The notes beneath the pieces are model-generated. The model was given only the letters and a program-made list of their open reading frames with translations. It ran no database searches and had not been told where the DNA came from. Below, in pieces: positions 46,001-57,099 of a stretch of DNA of 64,000 bases (the first letter of the stretch is position 1; each line of letters begins with the position of its first letter). This DNA is from Dactylorhiza incarnata. Its lineage: Eukaryota; Streptophyta; Magnoliopsida; Asparagales; Orchidaceae. The DNA lies in contig JAWHQI010000049.1 in NCBI GenBank assembly GCA_033032865.1, positions 2,976,001-3,040,000 on the forward strand, given 5' to 3'. The translations under genes were made by a program, and so were the position numbers.

Positions 46001-47410
46001 GGAAGGATAACATCAGTCCATCTGGGGTGCTTTTGCAAGCTGATTTCCCCGCCACCCTCACCTCTCCTCGGCCAGCTAGTGCCACCACAACCTCCGTCGA
46101 GGTGGTGGACGGCGATAGGGGGTCCATTGTCGGACGGTGGTGGTCGGAGTGGTGATTTAGGGGAGGGGAAAGGAGCTCAAAAATGAGCCCATTGGGATGA
46201 TTGATTAGAGCAAAAATTTGGCTCGAATCAAGCCCCAATTGGATGTAGATCTAGCACAAGGGGAGGAGAAGGGTATCAGACCTGAATGGTGGCCTGAGAC
46301 CGCGTATTTCGGCGAGTCGCCATGGCCTGAATTGAAACTTTTGGTGCCATGCCTTCCCTAGTTTCCAGTGCCTGATTCCTCTTGGAAAGTTGAGGGTTCT
46401 TCTCCTCTCTGATCACTGATGGTGGTGGGAGTTTCAATTTGAGGCTTGGGGGGATTTATTCTTGAAAACCATTAATGGCCATTAAGGGGAATTTTCAGTT
46501 TCACTTGGGGGAGGTGAATGGGGCCTCAACCTAGTCGAGAGAAGGCTGGAAACTCCTAATCTCCCCAAGAGGAGATAAATGGGGTCATTAATGGGGGAGA
46601 TTGAAGGTTTCTTCTTCCTCCCCATTAATTCCCCATTTCTCTCTCTTTCAAATTGGGGCTTTCTCTCTCCTGGTCGAATTCTTTGAAATTAAATGGTCAA
46701 TTTAGTAACCCCAAACTAAATAAGGTAGTGGACCACCTCAATTGGGTTTAGCCCAAGTGGATTGGGCATGATTAGGTCAAAATAGGTCATTTTGACCCAA
46801 ATTTAGGGTGGAATTGACTTTGGTCAATTTGACTATTTGGATTGACCCCAATGGGTGGATATTGACCCATTGGCCTTCCTTAAAGGTTATGAAGGTCTAG
46901 GTATTGTCAATATGGCAAGGTGGGGCCAATTGACCATTAATAGGCCACTTTAACCAAAATCAGGATTTAGTTGACTTAGGTCCAAATGGCCAAATGTGTG
47001 GCCTCATGATGGGGCTTTTTGGTTCCATTTGGTCCCTAATATCCTTATAAGGGTAGAGTAAAGGTCAATTTGGAATGGTGGAGTCCAATTGACCCTAATT
47101 AGGCTACTTTGACCAATTTAGGGTTAGGGTTGACTTTGGTCAACTTGACCTCTTTGGTTGACCCCAATGGGTCCTTGGTGCTCTAAGGGACCCATAATGG
47201 GTTTGGGATGCTATGGTGGGTTCAAAGGATCAGGGTGAAGCCCTAAATTCTAACCCTAGGCTTGGTAACTAGAATTTACTATTTGCAGACCACTCTGGTT
47301 TTCCTCCTTCTTGCCTAAGCTCACATGGTCTTTTGTGCTTCCTACAATTTTGTCATGACCAAGTCATGACAAAAATATCTTGCGAGTCTAGTGGTGTGAG
47401 GGATGTTACA
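43071..47410 (-). mobile_element. G1 5' LTR, main part
   Basis: Continues the LTR interrupted by C1. It runs down from TGTAACATCCCTC at 47410, with the 31-nt inverted repeat at 47346-47376, TTGAC-rich U3 at 46770-47170, the GGTGGTGG/CCACCACC region (46020-46150), and the shared block at 43952-44035. It lacks the TCGTCGA array seen at the matching point of G3. Total G1 LTR length is about 4.8 kb. No gene; frames such as 45298-45570 are chance. Confidence 0.85.
43952..44035 (-). other. Shared 85-nt block, G1 LTR copy
   Basis: Minus strand: GGAAAGGGAG, GTATCATCCCATCATAGCTCC, GAACCG, CCTCACAGGGTAGACC and TTGGGAAATCC. The order is as in G3, S1 and S2. Confidence 0.75.
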
Positions 47411-48393
47411 CTGGCCACCGCTTTTGTCCACCACCTCCACCACCTCCGTTGAGGTGGTGGTTATCGCTAGGCGGCGACACGACTGCCGGAGAAGCCGTCT
47501 ATGGCGATCCCGAGCTAGGAGAAAAGCTCGGGATTACTCCCTCTATCTCACATGGGATTGGTCTCAATTGAGCCCAATTTCTCTCCTAATTTGATCTAGA
47601 TGCTAGCACAGAGGGAGGGGAGGAGACATGGACATGTGGGGGGGCTTGGCGGCGTGTGTTGTAGCTGTGCGACATGGTGGCGGCGGTATCCGGCAAGCTA
47701 GCTCCAATTATTGATCCGACAGCTGAAGCTTGCCTCCAGATGGTTGGCTCAACTCCTTGTGAGGTGGCGAAGGTGATGAAAGAGCTGGTTTGGACTAAGG
47801 GAGAGTGTATATAGGATTTCTCCATTGGGGGGGGGGGGAGGTCGGCCATGGAATTTTCGAGGCTTCTCCTTCATGGAAACATGCTGGCAATAAAGGGGAA
47901 GCCAGTCCTAAAGCATGGGAAATGTATTGGCTGCCTTTGGGAATGAGGAGGAGGTGCCACGTGGCAAGCACCCCATGAAATCCTCCCTGTTCTTCTCCGA
48001 AATAGGGATTTTCCCATTTTTCCCTCCATGAAACTCCTCCATTTAAATTCAGAGGGGGTTAGGGGGTCATTTTTCTCATGGGCCTACTGGATGGGCTTTG
48101 GGTAATTCCTTAGGTCAATTGATTTTGATTTGGGCTTTTAAATTTCCTAATGAAGGTTTATTTGACCATGGTTAACCCTAGGGTTGAGTTGGTCAATTGG
48201 GTGGGTTGACTAGTCCAATGTGTTTAGCTTGTGTCCATTGATGCCACCCAATGTTGGTTGGGTCATGGAGGTGCCCAAATTAGGCTAATTTAGCCAATGG
48301 GTGTGATTTTGACCAAATTGGGGAAAGTTTGATTTTGGTCAAATTGGGTCAATTGATGACCTCATGATGGGGATTTTGGGTCAATTTGGTCCC
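47411..48393 (-). mobile_element. G0: older gypsy LTR fragment, minus strand
   Basis: Reverse of the LTR interior seen at about 1700-2450 (the GGTGGTGG region at 47440-47465, CTAGCACAGAGGGAGG at 47591, TTGAC-rich DNA at 48150-48390). It begins in mid-LTR at 47411 because G1 inserted into it, and is cut at 48393 by S3. No gene; the 87-residue minus frame 47586-47849 has no recognisable domain. Poly-G at 47827-47839. Confidence 0.7.
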
Positions 48394-48508
48394 TGTTGGG
48401 AATCTTGCCCACATGATTTCTATTTTGAAGAAGTCACCAAGTCAAGAAAACTCCACTTTGTATTTGATGGCCTCTCTAGCTTATAAATCTCAGTAAGTTA
48501 GTAGAACA

Positions 48509-48735
48509 GATTCGACGAACGCAGAAGGAAGTTCGTCGAACGCAGAATGGATTTCGTCAAACGCAGAAGGAAGTTCGTCGAACACAGAATGGAGTTCGTC
48601 GAACTCAGAAGGAAGATCGTCGACCGCTGAGACTCGGTAAGATCGTCGAATGCAGAGAAGACGCAGTATCGTCGACTTCATCAAAGTGTCCTTATCGTCG
48701 AGAAAGAACAAACATCATCGTGAAGAAGAATAGTC
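48509..48735 (+). repeat. TTCGTCGAACGCAG word array in the S3 LTR
   Basis: Seven to eight units with period 20-22 nt and consensus AGTTCGTCGAACGCAGAAGG, then shorter ATCGTCGA words. The 14-nt core equals the core of the G3 gypsy LTR array at 2590-2945. The array lies about 520 nt upstream of TATAAAAG. Confidence 0.9.
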
Positions 48736-49256
48736 GCTGAAAAGGCTAAGTATGACTGATGGCGTTGAACATCGCCGTAAAGAAGGAATGTCATCGAGAA
48801 GTCTGAAGAAGGATAGCTGAAGACTAGCAATTGGTGAAGTATGATCTGTCGACATAGTATCACTAATGTCATCGAGAGAACAACATGAATACGACGACAA
48901 TCTACAAGAAGGAAGATCACGACGACACAGCCAGAGATAGCATATCATTGTATATGTAGAATGTCTAGTAGCGTCGAGATACCCGCATCAGAAGCAGAAG
49001 CTAGAAGAATTGAAAGTGTATCTAAGTTCAAGACCTCGACAAAGTTATGTCGTCGATATATTGTCCATGTCGTCGTAACGATGGAAATATCGTCGAGACA
49101 GATTCAAAAGTTGCGGACGGGCTGTCAGTATTTAATGCCGCCGCCTGATTGTCTATCAGCAATTAATGTTGCCATCAATCAACGCGTGCTCTTAAGTAAT
49201 GGAGCGTCTGACACTTAAGGAATATTTTCAGAAGACCGTTGGGAGGCTCGATGTCT

Positions 49257-49264
49257 TATAAAAG
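49257..49264 (+). promoter_or_regulatory. S3 LTR TATA box
   Basis: TATAAAAG in the expected U3/R position, followed about 50 nt later by AT-rich leader sequence. Confidence 0.55.
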
Positions 49265-49554
49265 AGATAAGAGGTCGCCCAAAAAATGTTAATCAATAAA
49301 AAAGAACTTGCGCATACAGAAAATAGAACAGTTCAAGCGACGCAAGAAAGAAAGAGAGAAAGAAGAAGCAGTCATCTCCATCGACTGTTAAGAAGCCAAT
49401 CATTATTAGGCTAAGAGAAGATTGAAGAAGATCCAGTGCTGAAAGTTCAAATCAAGAAGCATCTTCTTCAACCCTAAGAAGCCAATCCTCAACAGGCTAA
49501 GGTTGTCGATCTTCATCCGGCATAAGTAACAGTCTTATTACTGTAATCTCTTGT

Positions 49555-49905
49555 AATGGCTTGCAGGCCTATTTGTCTAGCTTGAGGGCTGGAGAGTTGT
49601 GAGGCTTGAGGGCCATGGTAGTGGACTTGCGGGTCCGACACCGTCTAGCTTACGGGCTGGAGAGTTGTGAGGCTTGAGGACTAGGGCACTGGACTTGCGG
49701 GTCCGATCTTATCGAGATTGAGGGCTCGGGCGCAGAAGGGGCTTGCGGGCCTAGGTTGTAGGCACATGACTTGTGGGTCTATGTTGTGTAGGGCTTGAGG
49801 GCCTGAGTGTTGAGCTTGAAGGATCGGGGGCAGTAGGGGATTGCGGGCCTAGGCTATTGGACTTGCGGGTCCGTGTTGTAAGGCTTAAGGACCTGAAGTT
49901 TTTGG
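49555..49905 (+). repeat. GGACTTGCGGGTCCG / GGCTTGAGGGCC array in the S3 R/U5
   Basis: About 15 alternating words: ACTTGCGGGTCCG, GGCTTGAGGGCC, GCTTGCGGGCCTAGG. Several have short self-complementary arms (GGAC/GTCC, GGCC). It lies downstream of the TATA box, so it would be transcribed. Confidence 0.8.
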
Positions 49906-50140
49906 CAGAGTTTGTCAATCCTTGCACACTGCTGGGTAGGCGTAGAGGGACAGAGGATTACTCAAGACACCATGTCTTGAGGAACCTCTATAGATCTTGT
50001 GTCGTCTGGTGTGCTTTATTTGTGTTTATCTGTGTGATATTTTCTGTGCTGTGCTTAAATATTCAGAACTCGCCAAAATAATTTAAGAAGAACCCAGATC
50101 ACCTAACACCCCCCTCTAGGTGAACGTTCCATAACTAACA

Positions 50141-50156
50141 AGTGGTATCAGAGCGA
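50141..50156 (+). other. S3 primer-binding site
   Basis: AGTGGTATCAGAGCGA; an exact TGGTATCAGAGC match to the initiator-Met tRNA primer site, immediately after the LTR. Confidence 0.9.
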
Positions 50157-50209
50157 TGTTGATCGAAATAAGACTTAACCGTCTGATCTAGATCGTGGAA
50201 CGACTCACT

Positions 50210-50308
50210 ATGACTGGTGGAGATCAGAATCGGGAGATGAGATCCATGAAACTTCCAATCTACTCAAAGGAGAACATCCCTATCTGGAAGGAAAGGGTTA
50301 GGCTGTTC
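50210..50308 (+). pseudogene. gag: S3 gag, first 33 codons, upstream of S2
   Basis: ATG at 50210 opens a frame with IPIWKERVRLF at its end. After exactly 33 codons it meets S2. The frame resumes in phase at 58340 once S2 and one copy of the TGTTC duplication are set aside. That phase match supports both the start codon and the exact S2 boundaries. Confidence 0.9.
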
Positions 50309-51515
50309 TGTTGGAACATGGTCTTCCGCATCTCCTAGGTTTGAGAATAAAAAATCCTATGTGTATTTGATCTTGTGTGTTCAAGTGTGTAGGTTTACTT
50401 GGTCCACATGACTAAAGGAGTACTCATGATGACTGCACCCAAAATTGAAGCCAGAATTCGAAGAGGCTCACTAGCGCTGGCGGTAGCACCTAGCACCGGG
50501 CGCTAGCGATGAATAGCGCAATACCAGAAGCTGTTATAGAAGGCGCTAACGCCTGGCGGTAGTGGATAACACCGGCGGTAGAAATGAACACAGAAGGAAT
50601 AAAAGCAAGGTTGCCGCAGATTGAAGATCCTGCCGCGCAAGAAGTTTCTTAATCGGGGATAGCGCCGGCGGTAGCTACTAGCGCCGGCGGTAGCGTGACA
50701 CACAGAAGGAATAGAGCAAGATGTTGCCGCAAATGGGAGATTCTGCCACGCAATTTATTACTTAAACTGGGCTAGCGCCGGTGGTAGCGCTAGCGCTGGC
50801 GGTAGCGTGAAGGCTATAAATTGGATGCTTTGGCTCCGTCTTCTTCATCCTCTTCAGATCCAAAAACTCCAGAGCTTCGTGCCACAACAGAGAGAGGAGA
50901 GATACTCCCACCAAAAGATTAGAGGGAATTTTTGAAGGAGGATTTCTTCACGCTTCATCCGAGAGGCGACCGCCTCAACAAACGCTTATACTACAGTGGT
51001 CCAACGTCTCCTACTTCAGAAGTTCTTAGAGGGAGTTTTTATTATTGTTGTAATTTTAGTTTAGTTCTCTTTTTTCTTGTAAACGGTTCATTAATTCGCC
51101 TCGTGTTGGCGACAAGGTCCGGGGTAGACTTAGGGGGTAATTCGCCTTGTGTTGGCGACTAGGTCTAGGGTGTAGATCTAGGGGGTGCTCGAGGCCTCTC
51201 TGGGGATAGATTGGCTAGAGCGGCTTGAGGCCGTATCTGGGGAGAGATCAGCTAAAGCCAACCGGTTCGTGGGGATACGAGTCGGTATAGAAAACGAAAA
51301 AGGATTTTTATTAGTCGCCTCCGATTTCCAGTGTCATAGAAATCAAGTTTTGTAAAACATTATTTGATATTAATAAAGCATGTCTCTTCATTATTGTTTT
51401 ACTTGATTTCTCATTGTATTAATCTTGCAATATTTCAAAAGTTTTCTAAATATAATCTTAAGTTTTTTGAAAACCCTTATTCACCCCCCCTCTAAGGGCG
51501 CCTACCAATCCAACA
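50309..51515 (+). mobile_element. S2 5' LTR
   Basis: TGTTGGAACATGG to ATCCAACA, 1207 nt. Repeat words at 50462-50811, TATAAA at 50815, duplicated CGTGTTGGCGAC units at 51100-51160, poly-C tract at 51483-51490. Confidence 0.95.
50462..50811 (+). repeat. GCGCCGGCGGTAGC repeat-motif boxes, S2 5' LTR
   Basis: About ten words: AGCGCTGGCGGTAGC, ACCGGGCGCTAGC, AACGCCTGGCGGTAG, AGCGCCGGCGGTAGC and so on, with CGG/CCG symmetry. The last word ends about 8 nt before TATAAA. This matches the repeat-motif boxes reported for Sireviruses. The 3' LTR copy (57247-57616) has one extra unit. Confidence 0.9.
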
Positions 51516-51531
51516 AGTGGTATCAGAGGTA
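51516..51531 (+). other. S2 primer-binding site
   Basis: AGTGGTATCAGAGGTA right after the LTR, an initiator-Met tRNA type site. Confidence 0.85.
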
Positions 51532-51564
51532 GGTTATTCCAAATCGGCTTAACAACCGGGAATA

Positions 51565-53019
51565 ATGGCATCTCATGATCTCGCTTCTACTAGTGGGGGA
51601 GATTTTTGTGAAGAGGAAAAATCACTTGCACCACCTTTATTTGAAGGGACAAATTATAAATGATGGAAAATCTTAATTGAAAAATTTATTAAAACTTTAG
51701 ACATCGAAGTTTGAAATTTAGCGATAGCAAGACCTGCAAATGAATCAAATAAAAAAGAACTTCAATTAAATGCAAAAGCTAAACACTATTTGTTTTGCGG
51801 TCTATCTAATGAAATTTTCAAATTAATATATTGCTTTTCAAGTGCATATAAAGTATGGCAATTTCATGAAGAAATGTATGATTCTCCATCTACAGGTATG
51901 AAATAATCGCAAGAACCGGAGAATATGCAAGCGTGCACAAATCATCAAGAATGCCCTCCTCATGACGAATCAATGGAGCACACATCAAATGGAAAAGAAG
52001 AAGAAGTACTTTCTTCGGAAGAGGAGTGCCAAAAAGATGTAAAAGAAACGATATGCTCAAATCGTGCCTCTCCCGAAAGCAATGTAAGGAAATCAAATCC
52101 CATCTTTTGTACTTCTATCTCTTCATTACAATTACTACAAAATACAAAGCGCAAAATAAAGAAATTAAAAAATGCTAATAAACTCTTGCGCTTAGAAAAT
52201 AAAAATTTAAAAGCAAAAGTTAATGTAGTATCAAAATCTGATTTATCTAGCTTTACTCATGTCACTAAAAAACCTTGTCTTGATTGTAATGATATTAAAG
52301 AAAAATTTAAGGAACTTGAAAAAGAAATTATTTTTATAAGAGAACAAAATGAAAAGTTATGTTTAGAAAATTCATCTTTGATAAATGATTGTGCTAAGTG
52401 TAAAGAATATAAAATTGAAATTAAAGAGATGGATGAAACATTTGATGAATATAGAAACAACTATCAAGATCATATAGATTCAATTGTTTCCACTCTTAAA
52501 AATAGCACAATAGCTTATAATAAAGCTAGACATAATTTTAAAATTAAAAATGATGAATTAAAATCAAAAATCAACTTGCTTATGAAAATTGTAAATACAA
52601 ATTCTCAATATCAAACTATATCTAAAAACAAGTTGAATATGAATATGAACATCTTACCTAAGTCTAAAAATGGGAGTAAGGAACATAAAGGATTTGTAAA
52701 TCAAAATCAAAATCACCATTATTTACAAAATTATGTATCTCCTAAAGTAAAATCAAATATGCAAAAATTTCCTATGAAAAATGATTTCAAATGTCATCAT
52801 TATTTTAAGCCTAAGTTTAATGAATATGGAAATTTAATGCAAAATTATAATATTAAACCTAAGTATGAGTGGAGACCCAAAATTAAAGATGAAACATCAA
52901 CTCCACTTGAAAGGGTCCACCCATACTTGTCTCCCCAAAAGTCATCTCGCTATATTTGGGTACCCAAAGGATCCATCCCACATGGTCCCCTTTGGATACC
53001 TAAAACTCTTATTCATTAG
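51565..53019 (+). pseudogene. gag: S2 gag, 484 codons with three early stops
   Basis: ATG at 51565. The N-domain has PPLFEGTNYK and KFIKTLDIEV. Stops fall in this part: TGA after NYK, TGA after DIEV (Trp expected at both) and TAA near 51904. From 51925 the frame is open for 364 codons: an acidic linker, a basic Leu-rich coiled coil (KRKIKKLKNANKLLRLENK) and a second helical stretch (EYKIEIKEMDETFDEYRNN). A C-terminal YIWVPKGSIPHGPLWIPK precedes the stop. There is no CCHC knuckle and no protease follows. It parallels S1 gag along its whole length. It may have packaged RNA for a helper element; that is inference. Confidence 0.85.
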
Positions 53020-54172
53020 GTATCATCCAAATACATGAAGTAGAATATTTTCAAATTGAAATATACAAATTTCTACTTCATGATGTGCTTTAATGTCTTT
53101 CCTATTTTTTTCTTTTTGTTTTCTTTTGAACTATCATGTCATGGTCATCCTATACAATTTTGAAAATATGATCTTATCTCCTAAAAGCTCAATAATGTGT
53201 ATAAAATCAAATTGATCAAAATTCCAAATCATATTTTATTTTGATGACCCATGTTTTATTCTTATATTCATTACTTCTAAATATCTTATATTATCCATAT
53301 GAATCAAACTCTAAATTTGCTATAAGATATTTCAAATTAAATCCAGTTATTAGATTTTTAGCCTTCACCAACAAGTGGATAAAATTCTGAAGGTTCTATA
53401 AGATATTTATCTAAATTAAAAAGAAAAACACATAAGACATATTGAAAGATTAATTGTCATAAATATTGATGTCATACGCACCACCATGATCTATTGATAT
53501 CTTTTGCTAAAACTCTCTAAAATCATAATTCATATCAAGAATCATCTATCACATTTTATATAATGACAATTGGTATTATAATCGCTTACTATGGTTGGTA
53601 TATTATGTGTATTGTGATTTATTTCAAGTTTAGACCTTTGAATCATCTTGATATCTAATCAAATTAAATCATCACTTCATTCTAGGTCTCTAAGTTGAAA
53701 CACAATCAAAACTTGGTATAACATTAATCTCAAACTTATCATTCTAACATTGCCACCTAAAGAATATTTGTGTCTATGTTAGGCTTTATTTGTTTACCAA
53801 GATATACAGACTAGGTATTCTCATCTAGGGCTTATCCATGGTATGATTATGCATGAACATTATTGTTAATCTCTAAAATCATGCATATTTGACTTGTTCA
53901 TTCATGTACAATGATGCTTACATTTCCTATCATTTTCAAACTACATTGGTAAATATAAGCCTTAAAATATTAAAATGGAGATATAATGAGATATATCACT
54001 TGCAAAGTTTATTTGGAAAAGTCACATACAAAATCGCTAATGTTTCATGCAATTTGGACTATCTAGACATCTCCTAAAATTCTGAAATTTCTGCATGAAA
54101 CTACTATTGAGACACCTAATCAGGATCACCAATTAAAAATTCCAAAATCATAAAAAATCGTTCACTGTCTCC

Positions 54173-54198
54173 CGCGCTAGCGCCCGCAGGCGCTAGCA
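54173..54198. repeat. S2 internal repeat-motif box
   Basis: A palindromic word with GCGCTAGCGCC and GGCGCTAGC arms, the S2 LTR vocabulary. It sits alone in AT-rich DNA where S1 has its antisense promoter boxes. No TATA box or antisense frame is seen beside it. Confidence 0.75.
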
Positions 54199-54473
54199 TC
54201 CATATTCATTTTTCTGTGATTTTAAAATTTGTAAAATTCTTAAAAATATATTAATCTATATGTACTATTTAGCTTTGCACTTCTAATTTTATTTTTGAAA
54301 AATCAAACACAAAAATACAAAAGCCAAATTACAAAAATATTATATGTTTTGCCTTTGTGTTTTGTCATTTGTTTAAATTCTATTTCTAAAAGCAAACATC
54401 AAATACAAAAATATAAAACAAAAAAAATTATCAAAAATTGTTATTTTTGAACTTAACTTTTACTTGTATCTTG

Positions 54474-54562
54474 CGAAAGGGTGATTTGGGCTATCATCCC
54501 ATCATATCACCTAGTACCGGGCGAACCTCTCACAAGGTAGTCCTCGGGAAGTCCAAGATCAA
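54474..54562 (+). other. Shared 85-nt block, S2 copy
   Basis: GAAAGGGTGATTTGGGC, ATCATCCCATCATATC, CCTAGTACCG, CTCACAAGGTAGTCCTCGGG and AAGTCCAAGATC. Confidence 0.8.
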
Positions 54563-55064
54563 TTTTATAAGTTCAAACTTTAAATAAAAATTATTCTTCA
54601 AAAATATCAAAAATATTGTATGGACTTCATTGATAATCAAACATGATTTAGTCTATTATTTAGAAATTCTACAATGTTGCAATTTATCTCTTCAAACTAC
54701 GTTGAACATCATTTTCATCATGCTTTGATATATCTATGAATATGTGCATCAATTATAGTTTAAAAGTTGTGTAGGATCAAGCTTAGCATGCCTCTAAGTA
54801 TGAGAAATGCTTTATGTTTGATAATGATATTTATTCACTCACCTTTTTTTTGGCTTTGTCTACATATGTATTTAATCTAAGAATGCTTGTGTATGTTTTA
54901 TATTAGTACAAATAAATTAAAATTGCATAAGTATCTTACCTACACTCCTTATTTTGCACTTTTAAAAATTAAGAAAAGTGGTTATCTTTCTCATAAATTA
55001 TATTGGTTTGCATAACAAGTGTATTCGGAGACCTTTGTACAAAACAAAAATCATAAAATAAAGT

Positions 55065-55330
55065 GACAAAGATAACTCCACCATGCACTACTTGAACCTC
55101 CTGATAAGTCTTAATAAGCATTGTGAGGTTGAGCACCTTGGATAGAATAGTAAAGTGTCTTGTGCAAACCATATATTTCCTTCAAAATAAGAAAAACCAC
55201 TTACTCTTAAGTACACCGGATCACTAGTCTCAAATAGTAAAAATAAAATCTGTGATCCCCCAAGCACTACTTTGCACCCTGATAAGTCTTAATGAGCATT
55301 GTGTGTGCAAAGCACCTTGGTAGTTGTACA
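55065..55330 (+). repeat. S2 duplicated module with GGATCAC/GTGATCC inverted repeat
   Basis: Two about 75-nt units with GATAAGTCTTAATAAGC or GATAAGTCTTAATGAGC and GCACCTTGG, separated by CCGGATCACTAG..TGTGATCCCCC. Same order and spacing as S1 30762-31012. Confidence 0.85.
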
Positions 55331-56813
55331 CTTTTTGTGCATTAAAGTATGTGGAAGTAAAATTATTTGTGTTTTATTGTGCTCTTACTCTACATATTAC
55401 TTGTATTTTTGATTAAAACTCTTGTATACTCTACTCAAAAATACACTTTTGTGCACATCATTGTCTTCCATAACACTTCTTCTCATGAGTATTGGATCCT
55501 AATGCTAATTCTATACTACTCTTTACTTATAAACTGCACTAGATAACCTAGCATGTTTTCTATAATGTTTGGTATGATATGAAATTGTGAATTGAAATAA
55601 CATTGTAGTAATCTCTTTGTGATAATATTATTTCATGCTTGGTTACATTGTTCAAGATTTTAATTGAAAATGATTTACAAAAACTTCTTCTTTTTGAACT
55701 TTAACTCATATCTTTTTATGGATCATCATTGCTTACATTAAGATGTTTCTTGTATTTCTATCAGTCTTCCGCATCATCACCATACGAATTTTTACCTTGC
55801 GATTTCATGCTCATATCAAGTCTTAAATCTCAATTTTTCTAAAAACAAGTGGTAGACTTGCTTGGTAGAATTTATATTGGTTGTTCTAACACGCATATCA
55901 CTTTTATAGTAACAAACTCTGATTTATCTCTATATAAACTTTTATGCTAAACGATCTTCTAACAAGTGAAACATTGCTTATAAAACATCCTCTTATTATT
56001 GAATTTAAAATCAAATTTTATTTTTTGCTAAAAGGATGTTGTTTCTTTAGTCCAAAATACTTCAACTCTTGTCTTTATAAAGTTAGTTTTTGAAACTCAA
56101 AAAATAACATCTTCTTTCTGAGCTTGAACTCTTATTTAATATTATGATATTTTTTTAAATATTCTGCAATACTCAAACTCTGATTCATTCATTTCAATAT
56201 AGCTATGTGAGTTTTATTTCAAAACAATTCAAATAAAAATATAAACCCATATGCTATGAAATTTCCCATTAGATTTAAATGCTTAATGTTTCCAATAATT
56301 GTTATCCTTGACTTCATTTCTCACCATAGCGGGGGTGTAGGGTTGTAGATATTAGATAACCTTATCTTTAGTCATGTCTTGTCCTTAACCGGGGAGGGTT
56401 CCAGTGGGGCCTTGCGAGGCACTGGGGGGAAAGAGTGCTAGGTTAAGTTTTATCTAGTGTTTGCATATGGGACTAACACCCCAACCTACGACATGTTTGC
56501 AGCTCCTCATGCCCATCCGTCACTTAGTACGGGGCTAGGGTGTAGACGTATTGTCTGGGTAGATGGGTTATTTGGAAATCCTTATTTTTATGCTTAAACT
56601 TTTTATATAAAGGGAAAATCATTACTTTTATATATATACTAAAAACTCTGATTTCCTTCTATGAAAAATTGTGTAATGCTTATAACTCTGATCTAGTAAA
56701 ATGAAAAACAATTCTAAAACTCCTGATCATTTACTTAAAAAGCTCGATCATGCCTTCTATTCTATTTACAAATTCTTTGGTGCTTTGTTTCCCTACCCAC
56801 TTTTGCTAATAAC

Positions 56814-57099
56814 AAAGGGGGAGAACTAACATGATAAAATGCAAAAGGGGGAGAACTAACATGATAAATGCAACCCGCTATCATAAACCCAACATGACAA
56901 ATTCAGTTGATAGCATACATATTAAGGGAGCATTCACATAGGGGGGGCATATATTTAGGGGGAGCAATTCTAAATACTAGAATCAATTATTATCCTAAGT
57001 CATCACTCTCACACACACACAATTATAGTTTCATCATGCTTATCTATTAATGCTTTTGATTTATCATTAATGGATTTGTTATTATCAAAAGGGGGAGTT
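56814..57099 (+). other. S2 polypurine tract cluster
   Basis: Runs AAAGGGGGAGAAC (twice, from a short duplication at 56814-56870), ATAGGGGGGGC, TTAGGGGGAGC and AAAAGGGGGAG at the LTR edge. Confidence 0.85.

Larger units (their letters stand above)
48394..50140 (+). mobile_element. S3 5' LTR
   Basis: TGTTGGGAATCTTGCCC to AACTAACA. Repeat words at 48509-48735 with looser TCGTCGA words to 49110. TATAAAAG at 49257. A second set of words lies in the transcribed part (49555-49905). The poly-C tract ACACCCCCCTCTAGG is at 50107-50120. Confidence 0.9.
53020..57099 (+). mobile_element. S2 non-coding internal region
   Basis: 4.1 kb, AT-rich, no gene. Contents in order: a lone repeat word (54173-54198), the shared block (54474-54562), the duplicated module (55065-55330), a G+C-rich unexplained island (56325-56575), and polypurine tracts (56814-57099). 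Collinear with most of S1 except that the antisense gene is absent. Confidence 0.75.

Noticed and set aside
49773..50081. 102-codon frame in the S3 LTR
   Set aside because: Lies in the repeated R/U5 words; no domain and no support as a gene.
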